A stretch of 64,000 nucleotides of DNA from Dimorphilus gyrociliatus. Its lineage: Eukaryota > Annelida > Polychaeta > Dinophilidae. The position numbers were made by a program, and so were the translations under genes. Of this stretch, positions 59,155 through 64,000 are shown piece after piece. The stretch's first letter is position 1. Every line of letters begins with the position of its first letter. The stretch is taken from assembly GCA_904063045.1 (NCBI GenBank), contig CAJFCJ010000005.1, positions 2,536,165-2,600,164 of the forward strand, given 5' to 3'. Below the pieces are notes generated by a model. The model saw nothing but the letters and a program-made list of their open reading frames with translations. It ran no database searches and was not told where the DNA came from.

Positions 59155-60729
59155 TTAACTTAATTCATAGATACGAGCTTTAGAAATATTTTCAGAGTGT
59201 ATCACTGCGAAACGATTTTCACTTAGCATATCTATACGATAAATAGGTAATTTCATTGGTGTAATTTTAACAATCCGAAGATCCTCATTGTATATTTCGA
59301 TTTTACTTTGATTTCTTCTACAGAGCAATAGTAGATTTGCACTTGACCATACAAGCGATATCTCTCCTTCAATTGGTGGAACTATTTTGCTAAATTCAAT
59401 TTGACGTTTAACCATTCCAGAAGATTTGTCTATTATAGCAAAAAGATTTGTAGATGTTACAAATATATCTCCATTTGGTTTAGAACATGCGCTAACACAT
59501 TGTAAGTGAATTCTATTTCTGCGCCATACAGTTTGCTCATTTTGAATAAGTTCGTGGCTATATAGACAATCAGATTCAATTAATAAGACTCTTTGTCTCT
59601 CTTCTTTATATTCGACTGAGAAAATGTTGATAATTCTCCTTTTAGATACTTTTAAAACTTCAAATTTAATTCGCTCTGTTTCCGTCAGTCTTCCTTTGAC
59701 TAATTTTTCTCTATCTTCGTAAACCACGTAAATGTATGGAAAAATTACAATAAACTTATGAAAATCTGAAGGAATATCGAAGACTTTTAGTACTTTATTG
59801 TTATTTCTTTTAATAATTTCGGATTGACCCGATCCGTAGCTGGGTTTATAATTGAATAGAAAATTTTCAGAGAGATAATATAGAGATAATATATTATTGA
59901 TAACGCCTTTCTCATCTAAACCAGGCTTTTGAATTTCTGCTTTCACTTCGGTCAAAAAGCCCATTAGATCATTATTCACCACTGTTTTTTCCTCTAAATA
60001 TGAATTTACAGTTATTTTCGGAGGTCCAGAGAAAACTAATCTTACACTTAAGCATTTCTCTAGTTTTTCTTCTAGTTTTTTCCTATTTATGAATACGCCT
60101 GTTAAAGAATTATCGAGTAAATTAAGCATGCTTTTCTTCCCATCATTATAGGCTTTAATTTGATCTTCAATCTTTCCTAGCTCCTCTTTGAGAATGAGCT
60201 GAGCTTTATTTGAGAATACTTGAAAAGTTTGCTCTAGCTTTTTACCATCTTCCGTCACTATACCTTTATATTGCTGTATAACGTCCTTATAGATTTGTCT
60301 AATTGGTTCAAGTTCGCTATAAATATTCTTGTATGAACATATATTGCATTTAGTCATATTATGCTCAAAATCTATACAATGTGAGCACAATCTATCAACT
60401 TCGCAAGTTTTGCAAATCATTCTTGGATGAATGAAAGGAATTTTATGCTTTTCGCAAATTTCCTTGGTCCCTTCGGTAAGATTTCTTACCCATTTTATAG
60501 AATCTGAGAGTAAGTTCCTAGGTAGACCAATAACACCCTTCTTCGTTAAAGAAGTATTCTTTCTACAAATAGGACAGCAAATAACATTCTTTGTAGACGC
60601 TTTGATAAGGCATTCAAAGCAAAATATGTGTTGACAAGGTAGAGCCCTCGAATCTCTAGACAACCAATTTTCTAAGCAGATAGAGCATTCAAGACTCTTT
60701 TCATTGATAATAAATTTCCCCTCCTCCAT
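59155..60729 (-). CDS. TRIM-like protein: RING, B-box, coiled coil, beta-propeller
   Basis: 524 residues beginning MEEGKFIINEKSLEC. RING core LPCQHIFCFECL, then CPIC. B-box-like CEKHKIPFIHPRMIC to EHNMTKC. The coiled coil is about 135-230. The propeller is the most divergent of the full-length genes: ILSLYYLSENFLF (blade 1), FIVIFPYIYVVY (blade 2), SACSKPNGDIFVTS (blade 4), VWSSANLLLLC (blade 5), final ARIYELS. It is the only full-length gene among the propeller-less group, on the opposite strand. GAAACTGAAG 57-66 nt upstream is one base off an ISRE word. Confidence 0.9.
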   Translation of the reverse strand: MEEGKFIINEKSLECSICLENWLSRDSRALPCQHIFCFECLIKASTKNVICCPICRKNTSLTKKGVIGLPRNLLSDSIKWVRNLTEGTKEICEKHKIPFIHPRMICKTCEVDRLCSHCIDFEHNMTKCNICSYKNIYSELEPIRQIYKDVIQQYKGIVTEDGKKLEQTFQVFSNKAQLILKEELGKIEDQIKAYNDGKKSMLNLLDNSLTGVFINRKKLEEKLEKCLSVRLVFSGPPKITVNSYLEEKTVVNNDLMGFLTEVKAEIQKPGLDEKGVINNILSLYYLSENFLFNYKPSYGSGQSEIIKRNNNKVLKVFDIPSDFHKFIVIFPYIYVVYEDREKLVKGRLTETERIKFEVLKVSKRRIINIFSVEYKEERQRVLLIESDCLYSHELIQNEQTVWRRNRIHLQCVSACSKPNGDIFVTSTNLFAIIDKSSGMVKRQIEFSKIVPPIEGEISLVWSSANLLLLCRRNQSKIEIYNEDLRIVKITPMKLPIYRIDMLSENRFAVIHSENISKARIYELS

Positions 60730-61329
60730 TTTTATCTGGTCAAAATTTGTAAATACTTTCTCTTAGAGTTACTTTCTACGTAAGTGAAACTGAAGTTTTG
60801 TTGACGTTATATTTAATACATTTTTATCATTTTCATAAATGAAATATAGTTGAATACTTACATAAACCATTAATTTTTCAAGTTGAAATGGGTCACAATG
60901 AAAATTTGACAGTCGCTCAACCTTTTTTTAACCAGACACCTTATCATGTGAAGTTTTAATGTAAAATGGACGATATTCTTTAATCACGTGACCTCCAAAA
61001 AAATATATTTTTTCATATATTTTTCTTAATTTTTGAAATAGTTATTCATTTTTTTTATTAATGTTTTAATAAAAAATTATGAAAAAAGATACACTTTAAT
61101 TGATGTTTTTCAACTTTTTGAACTGAAAAAAAAGTATATTCTTTATAAAAAATAAAATGGCAGATACCCCATTTTTTATGTAGGTTAAAGTCTCTTCTAA
61201 TATGAATTTTAATAAGAGAAATTAATAAAATCCAAAAGAAGAGTGTTTACTTTGTTTTCTAGCAAAACTTTTAAGCTTTTTAAAGTTTGTGACGATTTGA
61301 GATAAGTTGGGCAAGAAGACGGGAGAATG

Positions 61330-61370
<41 letters not shown>

Positions 61371-61639
61371 GTACGAGTGAATGAGATAGATGGACTATCA
61401 TAATTAATATATTAAAATTTAAATCTATAATTTACTCAATTAGGTTTTTAAAGGAATATTCAAAAAAATTAATCTAATACTTTTTATTATGTTGCTTTTT
61501 ATTATAATTCTAATTGAGAAAGTTTCAGCATATATGAATGAGTAGTTTTTGAGACTTGGTCAATTTATATTGAAAATATATGGCATAAAAATCACTTCTG
61601 CTTCGGTCTTCAACCAGATAGGAAAGCTATAAATAACGT
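60730..61639. other. Intergenic, no gene supported
   Basis: AT-rich divergent spacer containing the GA microsatellite at 61333-61361. No ORF or relic recognised. Confidence 0.5.
61333..61361. repeat. GA microsatellite
   Basis: An uninterrupted (GA)n run of about 14 units followed by degenerate GTGA units. It could be a GAGA-factor-type element, but nothing else supports that. Confidence 0.85.
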
Positions 61640-62555
61640 ATGATGAGTACTAAGTAAGTTTTTTAAAGTTTTCTTTTATACGATTTGCATTTATTCTATT
61701 ATTTTTCGTTCTAGAAAAGAAGACTTAAATTCGAAAAGTCTTGATCATTTAGTATCAACTGAAGCGCTCCTGTGTAAAATATGTTGTATACCATGGGTAG
61801 AGAGAGATCCGAGAGTTCTTTCGTGTCAACATATCTTCTGCTTTAGCTGCCTTTTAGAAATGTATGGAGGAAGAGTTTCACCAACAATAACATGTCCTTC
61901 GTGTGGAATGGATCATTTTGCTGAAAATGGAGTGGCGAAATTGCCTAAGAGCATAATACAAGACTCAATTTCTACCATTTCTGTCGAGAAAAGCTCCTGT
62001 AAGAAACATAATAAGGAAAGAATTTTGCCACCAATAGTATGTCTAACCTGTAAAGCTCTGAATTTATGTCATGATTGTATCGACAAAGATCATACTAATA
62101 GTCTTTGTAAAATTGTTTCGGAAGGAAAATTACTTGACCAATCGAAAGCTATAAGGCAAAAATTTAAGAATGAATTAGAAAACTATAGGAACACTGTAAA
62201 GGTTGATGTGGCCAAAATTCAGAGCTCTCTCAGAGAAGTTGAATGTAAATGCCGAATAATAGTTGATAAGTCAATTGCTGATTGTAATATTTCAATTGAC
62301 GATTATGAAGAGGCTATGACTAGAAATTTTAAATCTATTCAAGATATATTAAATGATGTTTTCATAGATGATGATCAACTTTTTGGACGGCTAGTTTCTG
62401 ATTCTGTTAGAAAAGTTAACTTTGAACAGAATCCTAGTTTTGCAATTGATACTAAAGTATACGAAGAACTAATTAAATATACCGATAAGAATAATGGATT
62501 GAATATACTAAAGAAAATATTGAATATCTTTAGAAAGAGTAATTATAACAATTGA
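61640..62555 (+). CDS. Propeller-less TRIM-like protein with an N-terminal intron
   Basis: Two exons: 61640-61653 (MMST plus two bases) and 61715-62555, joined over a 61-nt intron with a perfect GTAAGT donor and a TTCTAG acceptor, giving 284 residues. Without the intron the RING would have no start codon, since the downstream ATG at 61860 lies inside the RING. RING: C25/C28 in CKICCIPW, LSCQHIFCFSCL, CPSC. B-box-like CKKHNKERILPPIVC to DHTNSLC. The coiled coil is followed by a short basic tail (KKILNIFRKSN) in place of the propeller. It is the only family member here with a visible coding intron, which argues that the family is not purely retroposed. Confidence 0.85.
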
Positions 62556-62978
62556 AAATGATGACGAAATTTAACGAAATATTCAAAAGCTTTCTACTTG
62601 AATATTTTACAAATGACAAATAACGAACGATTTACTATTCTATCCTCTTTTCTAATATCTTCAATGATCTATAATAATGTTAATAAAACACCGTCATTTC
62701 TTTTATAAAATTCTCTAACATTTGTTTACTTTAAAGCGTTTAGTTAAAAATATTTTTATAGGCTTATTTCGTTTTAAAATGTAACTTCTCCGAAGTAAAT
62801 TGGTGTCTTTAGAACATTCCTTCATATTTTAGAATGTATAGACAGCTACTCAATAAGTTGTTTATACAATTTTTTATGGCTCTTGAATGAATAATACTCA
62901 AAGTTTAATGAGAAAATGATACTACTCTTCAACTGATTTTTTATTGTGATTGAATGTTTTTAATCATTTGAACTCAAA
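62556..62978. other. Intergenic, no gene supported
   Basis: AT-rich. No propeller remnant follows the upstream gene in any frame I checked. An acceptor-like TTTTATAG ends at 62761. Confidence 0.45.
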
Positions 62979-63845
62979 ATGTCGAATAGAAAAGAAGAAC
63001 GGATGAAAAACACCGCGCAAATGCCGCCTAAACGCCTTTTGTTTACAGTTGATGAAAGGAAATTGGAGTGTAGAATTTGTCTTGACTCCTGGCTGAAAAG
63101 AGAACCGAAAGTATTGTCTTGCCAGCATACTTTTTGCCGTGAATGTTTGGAGAGCTTGGGTGGTCAGTTTTACCTGACTTGCCCTCTTTGTCGAGCTTCT
63201 TCTTATCTGCCGACGGCAAGTGTTGATAATTTACCTGATCATTTCCTCTCTAAATCATTAATTAAATTTCCGAGAGAGGAGAAAGCTCAGATTAAATGCG
63301 AAAAACATAAGGAAGCGGTAATTTTTCCCAATTTGGTATGTGTAACGTGTAAGGTAAAAGTTTATTGCTGCTCGTGTATTGACAATGATCACTCGAGTAC
63401 AAAATGTAAGATAAGATCGTTCGAAAACCTTAATATGGAAATGAAAGAGAAAAGAAAAAATTATCATTATAATTTCAAAGTCAATACTATGCTCCTTCGA
63501 GGAAATTTGAGAGAGACGAGAGAAGATGTTGCTAGAATTCATAGTTCTTGGTCTAAGCAGATTGATAAAATGTTTAAGAGTATCAGCGATAAAGTAGACG
63601 AATTTGAACAAGTTAAATTAACTTCAATTGATAATTTACTAAAGAAAATTGATAACGTTTTCTTTGATGAAGAAGAAATACAAAACGAGATTCAAGAGAC
63701 TACGAAAACTACTCTAAGAATAAAGAAACCTCAGGTTATGCTAAATTTAAATCTTGTCTCGCAAATCTTTTCCGGAAGTCCAAGTTTAAATGGAATGAGA
63801 ATCAACATTAGCCCACGAAAAGGAACTCAATCTTATCAATTATAA
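62979..63845 (+). CDS. Propeller-less TRIM-like protein: RING, B-box, coiled coil
   Basis: 288 residues. A basic N-terminal extension (MSNRKEERMKNTAQMPPK) precedes FTVDERKLEC, so the first RING Cys is near residue 28; later ATGs at codons 9 and 15 could also serve. RING: CRICLDSW, LSCQHTFCRECL, CPLC. B-box-like CEKHKEAVIFPNLVC to DHSSTKC. The coiled coil is about 145-240 and ends in the pre-propeller motif VMLNLNLV. A tail of about 25 residues rich in Ser, Gly and Arg follows to a TAA. No propeller is encoded before the window ends. Confidence 0.88.
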   Translation: MSNRKEERMKNTAQMPPKRLLFTVDERKLECRICLDSWLKREPKVLSCQHTFCRECLESLGGQFYLTCPLCRASSYLPTASVDNLPDHFLSKSLIKFPREEKAQIKCEKHKEAVIFPNLVCVTCKVKVYCCSCIDNDHSSTKCKIRSFENLNMEMKEKRKNYHYNFKVNTMLLRGNLRETREDVARIHSSWSKQIDKMFKSISDKVDEFEQVKLTSIDNLLKKIDNVFFDEEEIQNEIQETTKTTLRIKKPQVMLNLNLVSQIFSGSPSLNGMRINISPRKGTQSYQL

Positions 63846-64000
63846 ACCTATATGTCTATGTGAACGTAACTAAAACTACTCAATATCTATAATATATGAA
63901 TATTCATTGAATTCTTTTATTGAATATGCATAATTAATTAATTAGTTCAGTTTTTTTAAAACTGTGTCCTCTGCATTGTATTCAACTCTTACCCTTTTCC

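Noticed and set aside
54694-61361. CRISPR-like or satellite arrays at the TTC and GA tracts
   Set aside because: They are simple microsatellites with no unit-spacer structure.

Overview
The window is eukaryotic nuclear DNA, very AT-rich, with spliceosomal introns of about 50-75 nt in two ordinary genes, AATAAA poly(A) signals and start codons in A-rich contexts. RING/B-box (TRIM-type) genes, a tandem C-type-lectin-like secreted protein, and intron-borne C/D snoRNAs point to an animal with a compact genome. A small lophotrochozoan is my guess; nothing here fixes the species.

The window is dominated by one expanding family. I count 27 members between 2.06 kb and the right end, plus one decayed relic (12606-13500). 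The full architecture is RING (about residues 15-55), a B-box-type zinc site (about 90-127), a coiled coil (about 130-230) and a C-terminal region of about 260 residues. That last region has about six degenerate repeats and I read it as a six-bladed beta-propeller. Recurring propeller signatures are [FV]x[IV]T[DR]xYIY[AG] (blade 2), CIL[ST]NGNPI (blade 4) and SPxGxLL (blade 5). Proteins end within a few residues of a final Y/F-K strand. The first RING cysteine is at residue 15 in most members, which fixes the start codons. Nearly all members are single-exon, unlike their neighbours. Domain-loss forms occur: RING+propeller (5950, 7336), B-box+coiled coil+propeller (32726), propeller only (23932), and RING+B-box+coiled coil without propeller (56999, 58157, 61640, 62979). 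The likely role is substrate-specific E3 ubiquitin ligation in the cytoplasm. An innate-immune role is inferred from the expansion only.

Layout: 0-2 kb holds an unrecognised broken or spliced gene and intergenic DNA. At 2-3.5 kb is the first TRIM-like gene, with a triple ISRE-like motif upstream. At 4.16-5.34 kb is a five-exon noncoding snoRNA host gene. Its four introns each carry a C/D snoRNA with the same guide, complementary to the peptidyl-transferase segment of 28S rRNA. From 5.9 to 37 kb runs the TRIM-propeller array, with a TRIM relic at 12.6-13.5 kb, a nonsense-interrupted member at 20.5-22.0 kb and a decayed kinase-like relic at 25.0-25.6 kb. At 37.4-39.8 kb is an eight-exon gene of KH/PARP14-like flavour, also with a triple ISRE-like motif. 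At 41.9-46.0 kb is an eleven-exon secreted protein with six C-type-lectin-like domains and a vWD/ITI-heavy-chain-like C terminus. From 46.7 to 64 kb the array continues and ends in propeller-less members.

The genes do not form an operon. The picture is a rapidly duplicating E3-ligase repertoire with loss, truncation and pseudogenisation, interrupted by a ribosome-modification locus and two unrelated genes.
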